Below are positions 1 to 8,662 of a DNA stretch of 64,000 nucleotides, in pieces. Position numbers and translations under genes: made by a program. Position 1 is the stretch's first letter. The number at the start of each line of letters is the position of its first letter. Origin of the DNA: JAAYED01 sp040772225 (GTDB lineage Bacteria; Chloroflexota; Anaerolineae; UBA1429); the NCBI GenBank assembly GCA_040772225.1, contig JAXGYO010000003.1:558001-622000 (forward strand). Reading direction: 5' to 3'. The notes under the pieces were generated by a model. That model was not told the origin of the DNA and searched no databases. It worked only from the letters and a program-made list of their open reading frames with translations.

Positions 1-730
1 GCCGTCCCGCGTCGGCGCGCTCGCCGCGCGCCGCCAGCAGGCGTGCCGTGTGCAGCTCCTGGTAGGCCTGCTCCCAATGGGCGTGGTCGCGACGGGTGTG
101 CACGAGCTGCTCGGCCAGCGTCAGGAACTCGTCCACCATGTCGCAGTTGAGGTACGGCAGCGCGGCATAGTAGGCTACCAGCTCGGCCCAGCGGTCCTCG
201 CGCCCGGCCCCCGGGAAGGGCTGCGGTGCGCGTGCCAGCTCAGCCAGGCGCGCACCGGAGGGCTCCAGCGCGGCCAGTGTTTCATCCAGCGTAAACCGGG
301 TTGCCGGCGTGGGATCGATGGCGCGCATCTGCCGGTGGTAGAACCAGTGGTAGATGCTCTGCACCCCGCTGTAGAGCCCCTTGCCCGATCCTCCGGCGAT
401 GGCGATGCCCAGGGCGGGTTTGCCATTCTCGTTGGGGATGCGAACGCTATCCATAAAGTCTTTGGTCAGGCCGTTGATCTCGCCGAAATAGACCGGCGCG
501 CCCACCACCAGCGCGTTCGCCTCGGTACACAGCGCAGAGAGGTCCGCGGCCAAAAAGCGCACGCCCTCCTCTGCCCCGCCCTGCCCGGTGAACGGGCGGA
601 TGTCATAGTCGATCAGATACACCTTGCGCGTCTCTGCACCGGTTGAGGCGGCGCCACGCAGGGCGGCATCCACCAGCGCTGCGGTGCGGCCGTCGCGACG
701 CGGGCTGCCGACGATTCCCAGAATAAGCAT
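1..730 (-). CDS. NADPH-dependent FMN reductase / flavodoxin-like protein (3' end outside window)
   Basis: The protein opens with MLILGIVGSPRRDGRTAALV, a flavodoxin-type phosphate-binding loop, followed by a second conserved stretch GAPVYFGEING near residue 75, typical of NADPH-dependent FMN reductases and related multimeric flavodoxins. It probably reduces or carries FMN in the cytoplasm; its substrate is not evident. An ATG at 736 lies in frame but touches the AGGAGGT ribosome site; the ATG at 730 gives a 6-nt spacing and is preferred. The gene runs off the left edge, so the C-terminus is not seen. It is the last visible member of a minus-strand catabolic block and starts 31 bp after the glycerate kinase stop. 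Confidence 0.85.
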   Translation of the reverse strand, partial: MLILGIVGSPRRDGRTAALVDAALRGAASTGAETRKVYLIDYDIRPFTGQGGAEEGVRFLAADLSALCTEANALVVGAPVYFGEINGLTKDFMDSVRIPNENGKPALGIAIAGGSGKGLYSGVQSIYHWFYHRQMRAIDPTPATRFTLDETLAALEPSGARLAELARAPQPFPGAGREDRWAELVAYYAALPYLNCDMVDEFLTLAEQLVHTRRDHAHWEQAYQELHTARLLAARGERADAGR

Positions 731-760
731 GTTCATACCTCCTGTGAGCACTGGGCTGGG

Positions 761-2236
761 TCAGGGATGGGTGCGCGGCGCGGCCCGATCCAGGATCAGG
801 ATCGCCGTGAGATCGCCGATACTGATGTTGAACGTCGTCTGCACGCCGCTGCCAACAGCCCACAGCACCGGCGAGGTGTTGTGCCGCCTGAGCTCGGCCT
901 CCGGGTCCAGGCCCGCGTCGATCGCCTCCTGCCAGGTCCGACCGTCCACGATGCCGCCCGCCAGTTGCGGGACATTTTCGTTGCCGCGGGCGAACTGGTG
1001 GCCCGGGCCATCGTTGCCGTCCGAGTCCACCGATCCCATGATGATGTTTGGGCTTTTCGCGATGCGTTTGGCGGCGGCGAGCGCCCATTCCTGGTTGCGG
1101 CCGCCCATCCCGTTGCTCTGGCCGACCGTCACCAGCAGCTCGTGGCAGCCGAACAGCACGCAGGGCGGCTCAAAGGGCTCTGCCCATTCTTCTATGTTGA
1201 GGGCGATGCTGCCGGCCATGGTCGCGCCCGGTGCGGCCTCAAAGTGCGTGTAGCGGTACAGCACGTGTGCCGGGAACCCCAGGCGCTCCGCCTCGCGCCG
1301 CGCGGCGGGGATCATGCCCAGGTGGGGCGGCATGGCCTCGAACACGCGAAAAGGATAGCGCTCGTACTCGGCGCGCTTGACGGTCTCCTCAGCCGGATCG
1401 GCGCGCAACAGGTGCTCGCGAACGGCCGGGGCTACGCGGTCCCAGGCGTCCCAGCGCTTGAGCACGTCCACAGCGTCGGCAAAGGTCGATCGCTCCGGCA
1501 TGGTATGCTGCCAGATGTTGCGATCCATGACGGTGCCATAGTCCAGCGTCCCGCCGGTGAGGATGTGGATGGCCCGCGCAGGCTGGATGTGCCGGGCGAT
1601 ACGCCCGCCCTTGAGTTGGTCCAGGTGGTTGCGCACCTGATTCAGCTCGTTGGTGGGCGCGCCCATCTCGATCTGCAGCAGCCGCGTGACCTCGCGCACC
1701 TCATCGAGTTCGAGACCCTCGGAAGGGAGGGTCAGCAGCGAGGATACGCCGTTGCCAATGACGGTGAACACGAGATCGCGCTCGGTGAGGTCGCGGGTGA
1801 GCGCCAATATGCGGCGGCATCCCTCCACGCAGCCCTCGTCCGGCACGGGATGCGCGCCGGTGGTCACCGGCAGGCGCTCGAGGATGAACTCACAGCCGTG
1901 CTTGTCGATCACATGGCCGCCACTCAGCCGGTCGCCCAGCACGTCCTCCAGTGCTTTGGCTGCCCGCTGGATGCCCTTGCCGATGCCGAACACCAGCACG
2001 CGGTCGACCTCGTCTAGATCGATGCGCTCGTCCTCGGTGCGCGGGTCACCTGGCAGGACATAGTCGGCGCCGCCCACCGTGAGCCACTTTCCCTCGCGGC
2101 GAACGAGGCGGATGATGTTGTTATAGGGGTCCGCGGCCCGCAGACCCGCCTCCAGGATCTGGACGATCGCCTTACGGCCCTCGATATGCCCATGACTGGT
2201 GAGGGCCTCAGCATTAAGGATACGTTGCTGGCTCAT
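761..2236 (-). CDS. Glycerate 2-kinase (MOFRL family)
   Basis: A 491-residue protein of the glycerate kinase type 2 / MOFRL family, which phosphorylates D-glycerate to 2-phosphoglycerate in serine-cycle, tartrate or hydroxypyruvate catabolism. Visible family features are VFGIGKGIQRAAKALEDVL (about residues 72-90), a glycine-rich loop GNGVSSLLTLPSEGL where most members have SGGGSAL, and the C-terminal MOFRL segment with SNGMGGRNQEWALA and GSVDSDGNDG. It is somewhat longer than the usual 420-450 residues. GAGG lies about 9 nt before the ATG. A hydroxypyruvate-isomerase-like gene in the same block fits a glyoxylate/hydroxypyruvate/glycerate route (inference). Confidence 0.88.
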   Translation of the reverse strand: MSQQRILNAEALTSHGHIEGRKAIVQILEAGLRAADPYNNIIRLVRREGKWLTVGGADYVLPGDPRTEDERIDLDEVDRVLVFGIGKGIQRAAKALEDVLGDRLSGGHVIDKHGCEFILERLPVTTGAHPVPDEGCVEGCRRILALTRDLTERDLVFTVIGNGVSSLLTLPSEGLELDEVREVTRLLQIEMGAPTNELNQVRNHLDQLKGGRIARHIQPARAIHILTGGTLDYGTVMDRNIWQHTMPERSTFADAVDVLKRWDAWDRVAPAVREHLLRADPAEETVKRAEYERYPFRVFEAMPPHLGMIPAARREAERLGFPAHVLYRYTHFEAAPGATMAGSIALNIEEWAEPFEPPCVLFGCHELLVTVGQSNGMGGRNQEWALAAAKRIAKSPNIIMGSVDSDGNDGPGHQFARGNENVPQLAGGIVDGRTWQEAIDAGLDPEAELRRHNTSPVLWAVGSGVQTTFNISIGDLTAILILDRAAPRTHP

Positions 2237-2260
2237 CTATCGGTTACCTCATAGAGGGAT

Positions 2261-2297
2261 GGTCCACGGGCAGGGCGTGACCGGTCCGTGGGCCATC
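2261..2297 (-). terminator. Inverted repeat after the Gfo/Idh gene
   Basis: GATGG(T)CCACGG near 2263 can pair with CCGTGG(G)CCATC near 2285, just past the stop of the Gfo/Idh dehydrogenase on the minus strand. There is no T-run, so intrinsic termination is uncertain. Confidence 0.35.
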
Positions 2298-2308
2298 GAT
2301 TGTAGCTG

Positions 2309-3343
2309 CTAGAGTTTGACGACCTGGTTCGTCTCTGCGGATCGCATAGCCGCGTCATACACGCGCATCACTTGAAGGACCTGCTCCGGCTTGACGATCA
2401 GCTCCGCGCCCTTGTTGAGGACGTCTGAGATGTTCTGATAGTAACTCACCCAGCTCCCGTGCACCGAGGGCACCACCTGCTCCTCACGCTGGCCGTCGGT
2501 GACGGTGACCACACGGGCATAGGTGGACGGGTCCTCCTCCGCCTCGAGGATGACCTTGCGCCGCATATAGTCCTCCTGAGGATCCAGGCCGTACTTGATC
2601 AGGCTGCCCCGATCGCCCTGTACGAACCAGCGCGGCTTTTGGATGGGCGACAGGTTGGTGATCTCCACCGAGTAACGCGTGCCGTTGGCGAACTGCATCC
2701 GGATGATGCCATAGTTGCCGATATCGGTGCCGGTATTAGGCCGGTAGATGATGTCGCAAAAGACGCTCTCCACCGGTGCGGGCACGAGCTGCAGAGCCTG
2801 GTCCATGAAATGGGCGCCCCAGTCGTACATGATGCCCCCGCTGAGCGCCTTGCTGCCCCGCCAGCCCCGAGGCGAGCCATAGCCAGCGATCGCGGCGTGG
2901 TACAGGAACGGCTCGCCCAGCAGGCCATCCTCGACCACCTTTTTCACCGTGAGATAGTCCCAGTCCCAGCGCCGGTTGTGAAAGACGGAGAGCATCACAT
3001 CGTTGCGCTCCGCGGCCTCGATCATCTCCTCCGCCTCGCGGGCGTTCATCGCCATCACCTTGTCGGTGACGACGTGCCGCCCCGCGTTCATGGCCTGGAT
3101 AGACAGATCGTGATGGGTGTTGTGCGGTGTGGCGAGGATTACAAGTTGGATGTTGTCGTCGGCGAGCATGGCCTCCACGCTGTCGTAAACCGTGGCGTCC
3201 GGATGGTCGGCTCGCGCCTGCTGTTGCACCTGCGGGTTGCGTACAGCAATACCATGCAGGTTGAGCCCTTCCGCCAGGGTGGGCAGATACGTGTGAAACG
3301 CGCGCCCCGAATAGCCATAGCCGACCACGCCAAAGTTGATCAT
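2309..3343 (-). CDS. Gfo/Idh/MocA family NAD(P)-dependent oxidoreductase
   Basis: A 344-residue sugar/inositol-type dehydrogenase. The N-terminal Rossmann fold begins INFGVVGYGYSGRAFHTYL (GxGxxG-like), followed by ILATPHNTHHD and the family's EKP-like position, here TDKVMAMNAREAEEM. The C-terminal part, with YDWGAHFMDQALQL, is the substrate/oligomerisation domain. An in-frame extension to 3472 exists, but the ATG at 3343 has GGAGG about 10 nt upstream and matches the normal N-terminus. The substrate is probably a sugar or polyol of this catabolic block (inference). A strong inverted repeat separates it from the upstream isomerase gene, so it may have its own promoter. Confidence 0.9.
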   Translation of the reverse strand: MINFGVVGYGYSGRAFHTYLPTLAEGLNLHGIAVRNPQVQQQARADHPDATVYDSVEAMLADDNIQLVILATPHNTHHDLSIQAMNAGRHVVTDKVMAMNAREAEEMIEAAERNDVMLSVFHNRRWDWDYLTVKKVVEDGLLGEPFLYHAAIAGYGSPRGWRGSKALSGGIMYDWGAHFMDQALQLVPAPVESVFCDIIYRPNTGTDIGNYGIIRMQFANGTRYSVEITNLSPIQKPRWFVQGDRGSLIKYGLDPQEDYMRRKVILEAEEDPSTYARVVTVTDGQREEQVVPSVHGSWVSYYQNISDVLNKGAELIVKPEQVLQVMRVYDAAMRSAETNQVVKL

Positions 3344-3414
3344 CTTGTCACGTCCTCCATTGCAGACTCTGTGCGTTGGCCGTGCCAAACGCCCGGATAG
3401 TATACCTAAAGGGC

Positions 3415-3451
3415 GCGCAGATTGCCTCCCGTGCGAGCGGGCAATCTGCGC
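3415..3451 (-). terminator. Perfect 12-bp inverted repeat between isomerase and dehydrogenase genes
   Basis: GCGCAGATTGCC (3415-3426) and GGCAATCTGCGC (3440-3451) are exact complements with a 13-nt loop, directly after the hydroxypyruvate-isomerase-like stop on the minus strand. A short pyrimidine run follows (GCCCTTT). It is best read as a terminator or attenuator. A TATACT hexamer (minus strand, 3399-3404) just beyond it may be the -10 element of the Gfo/Idh gene. Confidence 0.6.
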
Positions 3452-3468
3452 ACAAACTGGCTCGGCAC

Positions 3469-4248
3469 TCAAGCAGAGCAGATCGTGTAAGCGTGGCGAA
3501 GGGCCTCGATTGGATCGGCTTTCGCTCGGAACTCGTGCCCGACATAGAGCTCATAGCCGGTGGCGTCGATCCCCCGGCAGATCCCCGTATAGTTCAGCTC
3601 CTGGTTGTCATCCAGGTCCTGTCGCCCCGGGTTGCCCGCCGTGTGGAAATGCCCGATCCACTGGATGTTGTTTCGGATGGTGCGGATCAGGTCGCCATCC
3701 ATGATCTGCATGTGATAGATGTCGTAGAGTAGCTTGACTCGGGGGCTGTTGACCATCTCACACAACGCTACGCCCCACTCGGCGTGATCGCACTGATAGC
3801 CCGGGTGGTTCACCTTGCTGTTGAGCAGCTCCATGTTGAGGTTGACGCCCTTGTCCTCGGCATAGGGGGCGATGCGCCGCAGCCCATGCGCACAGGCGAT
3901 CATGCCCTCCAGATCGCTCTGGCCATCGTTGCGGTTGCCGCTAAAGATGATCAGGCCACCGATGCCGTACTGCGCGGCCAGATCGATGTTGGCCTTGAGC
4001 TCGGCGATGATCCGGTCGTGGTTCTCGACCTTGTTCAGGCCATCGCGCAGGCTGGCATGGCCCACCATGCTCGGCACCGCCAGGCCGTAGCGGGCGCAGG
4101 TTGCGACGATCTCGGGCAGTTCCGCGCCGGGCGTCATCAGCTCGATGCCGGCATAGCCAATCTCGGCTACAGCCCGGCAAAAGGCATCCAGCGACATGGT
4201 ATGGGGATCGTAAAAGTTGGTCATCACGAGGCACTGTTTGACGGCCAT
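3469..4248 (-). CDS. Hydroxypyruvate isomerase-like TIM-barrel protein
   Basis: A 259-residue xylose-isomerase-like TIM barrel (AP endonuclease 2 superfamily). The closest recognisable family is hydroxypyruvate isomerase (Hyi), which interconverts hydroxypyruvate and tartronate semialdehyde. Conserved pieces are NMELLNSKVNHPGYQ with the metal-ligand Glu, LLYDIYHMQIMDGDL, IGHFHTAGNPGRQDLDD and a C-terminal GYELYVGHEF. GGAGG lies 6-7 nt before the ATG. Other sugar epimerases share the fold, so the exact substrate is unproved. The glycerate kinase in the same block supports a hydroxypyruvate/glycerate route. Confidence 0.8.
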   Translation of the reverse strand: MAVKQCLVMTNFYDPHTMSLDAFCRAVAEIGYAGIELMTPGAELPEIVATCARYGLAVPSMVGHASLRDGLNKVENHDRIIAELKANIDLAAQYGIGGLIIFSGNRNDGQSDLEGMIACAHGLRRIAPYAEDKGVNLNMELLNSKVNHPGYQCDHAEWGVALCEMVNSPRVKLLYDIYHMQIMDGDLIRTIRNNIQWIGHFHTAGNPGRQDLDDNQELNYTGICRGIDATGYELYVGHEFRAKADPIEALRHAYTICSA

Positions 4249-4278
4249 GGCATCCTCCGGAGTTTGTGTCGCGAAACG

Positions 4279-4329
4279 TTACGGGCCCCAGCATAGCCGC
4301 GCCGGGGCGCCCGCGCAAGGGGCCCGTAA
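4279..4329. repeat. 11-bp perfect inverted repeat upstream of the isomerase gene
   Basis: TTACGGGCCCC (4279-4289) and GGGGCCCGTAA (4319-4329) are exact complements separated by 29 nt, lying between the aminotransferase stop and the isomerase start. It could be a terminator for the aminotransferase gene or a regulator binding site. Confidence 0.5.
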
Positions 4330-4345
4330 GTCGAATCAAGCAGGT

Positions 4346-5512
4346 TCAGCCGGGATCGGGCAGAGTCCCTGACGGCAGGAGCGAGAGGTAACGCTCCAGC
4401 CGGCTCAGGCCCTCGGCGATGTTCTCCAGCGAGGTCGCGTAGGAAAAGCGCAGGTATCCCTCGCCGCGCGCGCCAAAATCGGCGCCCGGGGTCACACCGA
4501 CGTGCGCCTTTTCCAGGATATCAAAAGCCAGCCGGTACGAGTCAGGGCAGATGTGGCGCGCATTGGCAAAGACGTAAAAGGCGCCCGTGGGCTCGACGGC
4601 GATGCCCAGGCCCAGGCGCCTCAATCCGTCGATCATGTAGCGGCGCCGCTCGTTATAGACATGGGCCATGTGCTCTACGTCCGGTCCGGCGCACATCAGG
4701 GCGGCGATGCCGCCGCGCTGAGCAACCGAGTTGGCGGAGATGAAAAAGTTCTGCGCCAGCTTCTGCAGCGGACGTACATACTTCTGGGGCGCGATCAGGT
4801 AACCGAGGCGCAGGCCCGTCATGGCGTAACGCTTGCTGAAACCGTCCAGCACAAAGGCCTCGTCGGTGTACTCCAGGATCGAGTGCGGCCGTCCCTCATA
4901 CACGAGTCCGTGATAGATCTCGTCCGAGATCACGGGGATGCCCAGGTTCGCCATACCCCGCAGGTTCTGCTCAGTCAGCAGTGTTCCTGTCGGGTTTGAA
5001 GGGGAATTGATCATCACCGCGCGGGTACGGGGCGTGATGCGCTCGCGCACCGCATCGGGATGCAACTGAAACCCGTCCTCTTCCGACACAGGCACGTCGA
5101 CGGTGACGCCCCCTGCGAAACGCACCATGTTCGGGTAGCAGGCGTAACGCGGGTCCGAGAGGATGACCTCATCGCCATCATTGAGCAACCCGCTGAACAG
5201 CAGCATCATAATGGGCGAGGTGCCCGAGGCCACCAGGATCTGTTCGGGCGAGATCCTGACCCGGTAGGTGTCATAGTAGTAGGTGCAGATCAGCTCCCGG
5301 AGCCGCAGCTCCCCCAGGCTGTGGGTATAGTGCGTATTGCCGCCCATCACAGCCTGGGAGACCGCCTCCTTGACGCAATCCGGCACGTCGAAATCCGGCT
5401 CGCCCACCTCCATGTGGATGATGTGGGCACCGTCCTCCTCGAGCTGGTTGGCCCGCTCCATCACATCCATGGCCAAAAAGGGCGAGATCTGTTCGGCACG
5501 TTTGGAGATCAC
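4346..5512 (-). CDS. PLP-dependent class I aminotransferase
   Basis: A 388-residue fold-type I aminotransferase (AspC/AlaT-like). Landmarks: GEPDFDVPDCV near residue 37, the cofactor-loop region ILVASGTSPIMMLLF, SPSNPTGTLLTEQN, ISDEIYHGLVY, the Schiff-base lysine in DGFSKRYAMTGLRLGY, and the C-terminal substrate arginine in YLRFSYATS. The GTG start at 5512 has GAGG 8 nt upstream. The amino donor/acceptor pair cannot be read from sequence; given the neighbours, an alanine- or serine-pyruvate/glyoxylate type activity is plausible but inferred. Confidence 0.88.
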   Translation of the reverse strand: MISKRAEQISPFLAMDVMERANQLEEDGAHIIHMEVGEPDFDVPDCVKEAVSQAVMGGNTHYTHSLGELRLRELICTYYYDTYRVRISPEQILVASGTSPIMMLLFSGLLNDGDEVILSDPRYACYPNMVRFAGGVTVDVPVSEEDGFQLHPDAVRERITPRTRAVMINSPSNPTGTLLTEQNLRGMANLGIPVISDEIYHGLVYEGRPHSILEYTDEAFVLDGFSKRYAMTGLRLGYLIAPQKYVRPLQKLAQNFFISANSVAQRGGIAALMCAGPDVEHMAHVYNERRRYMIDGLRRLGLGIAVEPTGAFYVFANARHICPDSYRLAFDILEKAHVGVTPGADFGARGEGYLRFSYATSLENIAEGLSRLERYLSLLPSGTLPDPG

Positions 5513-5545
5513 AACGCATTCCTCACGATTGTTCTATGGATCGGA

Positions 5546-6577
5546 TCAGGCGTAGGTAACGCCCAGCTTCAGGTAGCGATCGGGCTCGCTGGCGATGCCG
5601 GGATAGGCGCTCAGCAGTTCGGCAAAGGGCACAACCGGTTGCACGATGGGCAAGCCCGTAAGCTCGCCCTCCACCAGCAGCCGCCAGGCGACATCATAGA
5701 TGCGGTCGTTATCCCAGCGCGGATAGTCGCGCCCCGGCTCGCTGCACGCCCGGGTGAACACCAGGTTAGGGATGTTGTGGTGCGATTCGGCGCCGAAATC
5801 CAGCCCGGCGCCATAGGCGGGCGGGTAGGCGCCCAGTACCACTGTGCCGCCATAGGCGACGCCCCGCAGCGCCTGCTGCACAGCCGCGCGGGCGCCGCTG
5901 TACTCGATGCACACATCTGCGCCGCGCCCGGTGGTCAGGCGCCGGATTTCCAGCCCCGCGTCACAGACGGTGGGGTCCAGCGTGGCATCGGCGCCCAGGG
6001 TCTCCGCGATGGCGCGTCGGGAGGCGAGCGGCTCGACAGCGATGATGGGATGGGCCCCCGCCAGCCGCAGCATCTGCAGCACCATCAGGCCGATCGCGCC
6101 CATGCCAAAGACTGCCACGGCGTCCCCGAGGCGCACGTGGCCGTCGCGCACCGCGCCCAGGGCAAAGTCGGCGGGATCGAGGCACACGGCCGTCTGCCAG
6201 GGCATGTCCTCAGGCATCTGTCGGCAGTTGCTGGCCCGCGTGGTGACTGTCTCGGCAAAGCCGCTGTAGAGACACACGCGGTCGCCGACGGCCAGTTCGG
6301 TCACGTCAGCGCCTCGTTCGCTCACGCGCCCCACGAGCATGTTACCCACGCGGAAGGGGTAGACCGAGGCGCCTGGCGCCAGCGGCTCAAAGACCTGTGT
6401 CGCAGCGTTGTACACGCCGCGCTCCAGGCCATAGCCCTTGAATACCGCCATCTCGGTGCCATGCTTGGCGGCGCCGAACTCGGCGACCACGCGGACGGCG
6501 TCGGCGGCAAGTGCGGGCTCGGTGTAGTCTGACCATTCCAGCTGTTCTGGTCCTGTACAGATGAGACGTCTGGGCAT
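5546..6577 (-). CDS. Medium-chain (zinc-type) alcohol/polyol dehydrogenase
   Basis: A 343-residue MDR-superfamily protein with an N-terminal GroES-like domain (RVSERGADVTELAVGDRVCL) and a central Rossmann fold with VAVFGMGAIGLMVLQMLRLA. The classical zinc-ligand cluster is not clearly conserved, so catalytic zinc is uncertain. It probably oxidises an alcohol or polyol with NAD(P), feeding the catabolic block. ATG at 6577 with AGGAAAGG just upstream. The stop is 33 bp before the aminotransferase start, consistent with co-transcription. Confidence 0.83.
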   Translation of the reverse strand: MPRRLICTGPEQLEWSDYTEPALAADAVRVVAEFGAAKHGTEMAVFKGYGLERGVYNAATQVFEPLAPGASVYPFRVGNMLVGRVSERGADVTELAVGDRVCLYSGFAETVTTRASNCRQMPEDMPWQTAVCLDPADFALGAVRDGHVRLGDAVAVFGMGAIGLMVLQMLRLAGAHPIIAVEPLASRRAIAETLGADATLDPTVCDAGLEIRRLTTGRGADVCIEYSGARAAVQQALRGVAYGGTVVLGAYPPAYGAGLDFGAESHHNIPNLVFTRACSEPGRDYPRWDNDRIYDVAWRLLVEGELTGLPIVQPVVPFAELLSAYPGIASEPDRYLKLGVTYA

Positions 6578-6657
6578 GGCCTTTCCTTCCTGTGTGTTCG
6601 GACCGCGAGGCTGAGGGTCATTTTACCTGCTGATGGCCCGTCTGCGAAAATGGGGCA

Positions 6658-7044
6658 TCAGCAGCCCTGATCAGAATCGACAGCAGAGTAGATATCGACG
6701 ATATTCCCGTCCGGGTCGCGAAACCAGGCCGAGCGTGCCCCCCAGGGATAGGTGGCAGGCCTCTTGACGACGGGGACGCCAGCGGCCGCGAGTCGGTGGT
6801 ATTCGCCGTCGCAGTCCTCGCCCTCCAGCATCAGCACGCACGCGCCTGTCTCCGCACTTGCCATCGAGCCCGGCGCCATTCCCTCCATGCCCTGTACGGA
6901 GTAGATCGCCAGGCCCGCACCGTCAAGTGCGAAATTGACGTGGATGTCGTCGCCCTCTGGCTCTACCTGGAGCAGGGTGCGATAGAACGCAGCGAGACGC
7001 TGAATGTCCCTCGTCACCAGGCAAACACCGCTGAAACGCATCAT
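6658..7044 (-). CDS. Glyoxalase/bleomycin-resistance (VOC) family protein
   Basis: A 128-residue protein with the two beta-alpha-beta-beta-beta modules of the vicinal oxygen chelate superfamily. It starts MMRFSGVCLVTRDIQRLAAF and ends with the characteristic RSAWFRDPDGNIVDIYS. The start at 7044 has GGAGG 6 nt upstream; an in-frame extension to 7128 lacks this. Members are lyases, dioxygenases or resistance proteins, and this one cannot be assigned further. It lies 81 bp upstream of the dehydrogenase gene on the same strand. Confidence 0.8.
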   Translation of the reverse strand: MMRFSGVCLVTRDIQRLAAFYRTLLQVEPEGDDIHVNFALDGAGLAIYSVQGMEGMAPGSMASAETGACVLMLEGEDCDGEYHRLAAAGVPVVKRPATYPWGARSAWFRDPDGNIVDIYSAVDSDQGC

Positions 7045-7271
7045 AGAGCACCTCCGAGGCTCCCAGGGCGGGACCTCCTGGTACTGCCGAGACGGTGCAT
7101 TGTACGCTCCCCGATTGTGCGGCGCCACCGGCTCCGCGGTACGGGTGCCCGACAGCTCGGCCCTCGTGCTGTGCCGTGAGATGCAATGTTGGTCTGCTGT
7201 GCCAGTTGACAGGGGCCGATGCGACGGCCATACTGCGCGCCATCATCTGCAGGCATCGACGGAGGGCTGCC

Positions 7272-7655
7272 ATGACGGACTGGAACGATACCGATACGCT
7301 GGCCTATTGCGGCTGGATCTGTGCTGGCTGTTCGGGCCTGAACGATGGCTGTGCCGGCTGCCGCGCCGGCGGTGGCGACGATGGCTGCCCTGTGCGCACC
7401 TGCTGCATCGAGAATGGTTATGCCGGCTGCTGGGAGTGCGGCAAGATGCCCTGCGAGCGCGGCCCCTTTGGCAAGCCCGAGTGGCGCGGCGTCACCACGG
7501 CCTTTGTGCGAGAGGCGCAGCGGCTGAGCCTCGCCGGAATGCTGGCACGGGTGCGCCAGCGACTGGGCGACCTTATCGACTATGGCGCACTGAGCGGCAA
7601 GAGCGAGACTGAGGTGCTGGCCATGCTGGATGACGCGCCAGGCGAGCCCCGCTGA
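7272..7655 (+). CDS. DUF3795 cysteine-rich protein
   Basis: A 127-residue cytoplasmic protein with an N-terminal cysteine cluster (AYCGWICAGCSGLNDGCAGC, then CPVRTCCIENGYAGCWECGK). This is the signature of DUF3795, a small family thought to bind metal through these cysteines; its function is unknown. The ATG at 7272 has GGAGGG about 6 nt upstream. It is convergent with corA, with 17 bp between the two stops. Confidence 0.75.
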   Translation: MTDWNDTDTLAYCGWICAGCSGLNDGCAGCRAGGGDDGCPVRTCCIENGYAGCWECGKMPCERGPFGKPEWRGVTTAFVREAQRLSLAGMLARVRQRLGDLIDYGALSGKSETEVLAMLDDAPGEPR

Positions 7656-7672
7656 CCGGCGCTGCCGTGGCA

Positions 7673-8662
7673 CTACATCCAGGCACGGCGGCGCATCCAG
7701 AGATACATGCCTGTTGGCGTGCCCACGATCAGCGCGAGCGTAAAGGCCAGCGCGGCCTTGCCCGTCCACTGGTGCAGGTCCGCCACCGGCTGGAAAAAGT
7801 TCATCCCGAAAAAGCCCGTGATAAACGTCAGCGGCAGCAGGATCGTGGATACGACCGTCAGCACCTTCATGACCTGGTTCATCCGGTTATTCACCACCGA
7901 TAGATAGATGTCCAGCGTGCCGGTCAGCAGATCGCGCAGGCTTTCGGTGATGTCGTACAGCCGCACCAGGTGGTCGTAGACATCTCTGAAAAAGACGCCC
8001 GACGCGGGGTCCAGTGCAGGGTAGCCGTTGCGGGCCAGCCGGCTCATGGTCTCGCGGAAGGGAGCGATCACGCGTCGCAGGTGGGCGAGCGCGCGCTTGA
8101 GGCGAAAAATGCGCTCTATCTCTTCCTGCTGCGGGTCCGCCAGCAGATCATCCTCCAGCCTCTCCATCTCCTCATCAATATCCTCCAGGACGGGGAAATA
8201 GTCGCTGACAAGTTCATCTGCGAGCAGATACAGCAGGTGATCCGCTCCCTGCGTGAGGTGGCGCTCATCCCGGAGCGCCATGTTCCACACCCGCTGAACG
8301 GCCTCCACCGGCCGCGACTGGTAGCTGACCAGGTAGCCGCGTCCGATGAATACATCTACCTCAAAGGTATCCAGCGCCTCCCAGCTATCCGCAGCATGCG
8401 TCACGCAGTGCAGGGTCACGTACAGATAGTCCGACCAGTCATCGACTTTGGGGACGTGGGACTCGCGCAGGGCGTCGTCCACAGCCAGAGGATGGAACGC
8501 AAAGACATCGCGCAAAACGTGCTCCGCGCTGGTGATTGTCTCATCGGCCAGATCGACCCATAGCAGGGTGCCCGGGCTGGAGCGCAGGCGGGCAAGACCA
8601 TCGGACGGCAAGAGTGACGTATCGAGGCCGCCCTCAGGATCACGCAGAAGGACCCGTATCAT
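7673..8662 (-). CDS. corA: CorA family divalent-metal (Mg2+/Co2+) transporter
   Basis: A 329-residue CorA channel: a long cytoplasmic alpha/beta and helical domain, then two C-terminal membrane helices. The family signature GMN is present in TGFFGMNFF at the end of TM1, and the protein ends with a basic tail (WMRRRAWM). The ATG (8662) overlaps the stop of the upstream PfkB kinase as ATGA (8659-8662), so translation is probably coupled, an odd pairing of a metal channel with a sugar kinase. Confidence 0.9.
   Translation of the reverse strand: MIRVLLRDPEGGLDTSLLPSDGLARLRSSPGTLLWVDLADETITSAEHVLRDVFAFHPLAVDDALRESHVPKVDDWSDYLYVTLHCVTHAADSWEALDTFEVDVFIGRGYLVSYQSRPVEAVQRVWNMALRDERHLTQGADHLLYLLADELVSDYFPVLEDIDEEMERLEDDLLADPQQEEIERIFRLKRALAHLRRVIAPFRETMSRLARNGYPALDPASGVFFRDVYDHLVRLYDITESLRDLLTGTLDIYLSVVNNRMNQVMKVLTVVSTILLPLTFITGFFGMNFFQPVADLHQWTGKAALAFTLALIVGTPTGMYLWMRRRAWM

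Noticed and set aside
767..2017. Long plus-strand open frame opposite the glycerate kinase
   Set aside because: It is antisense to a well-recognised gene, and its composition reflects high-GC codon bias.
5060..6532. 490-codon plus-strand frame opposite the aminotransferase and dehydrogenase
   Set aside because: It spans two real minus-strand genes and encodes no recognisable domain; a His/Gln/Arg-rich shadow.
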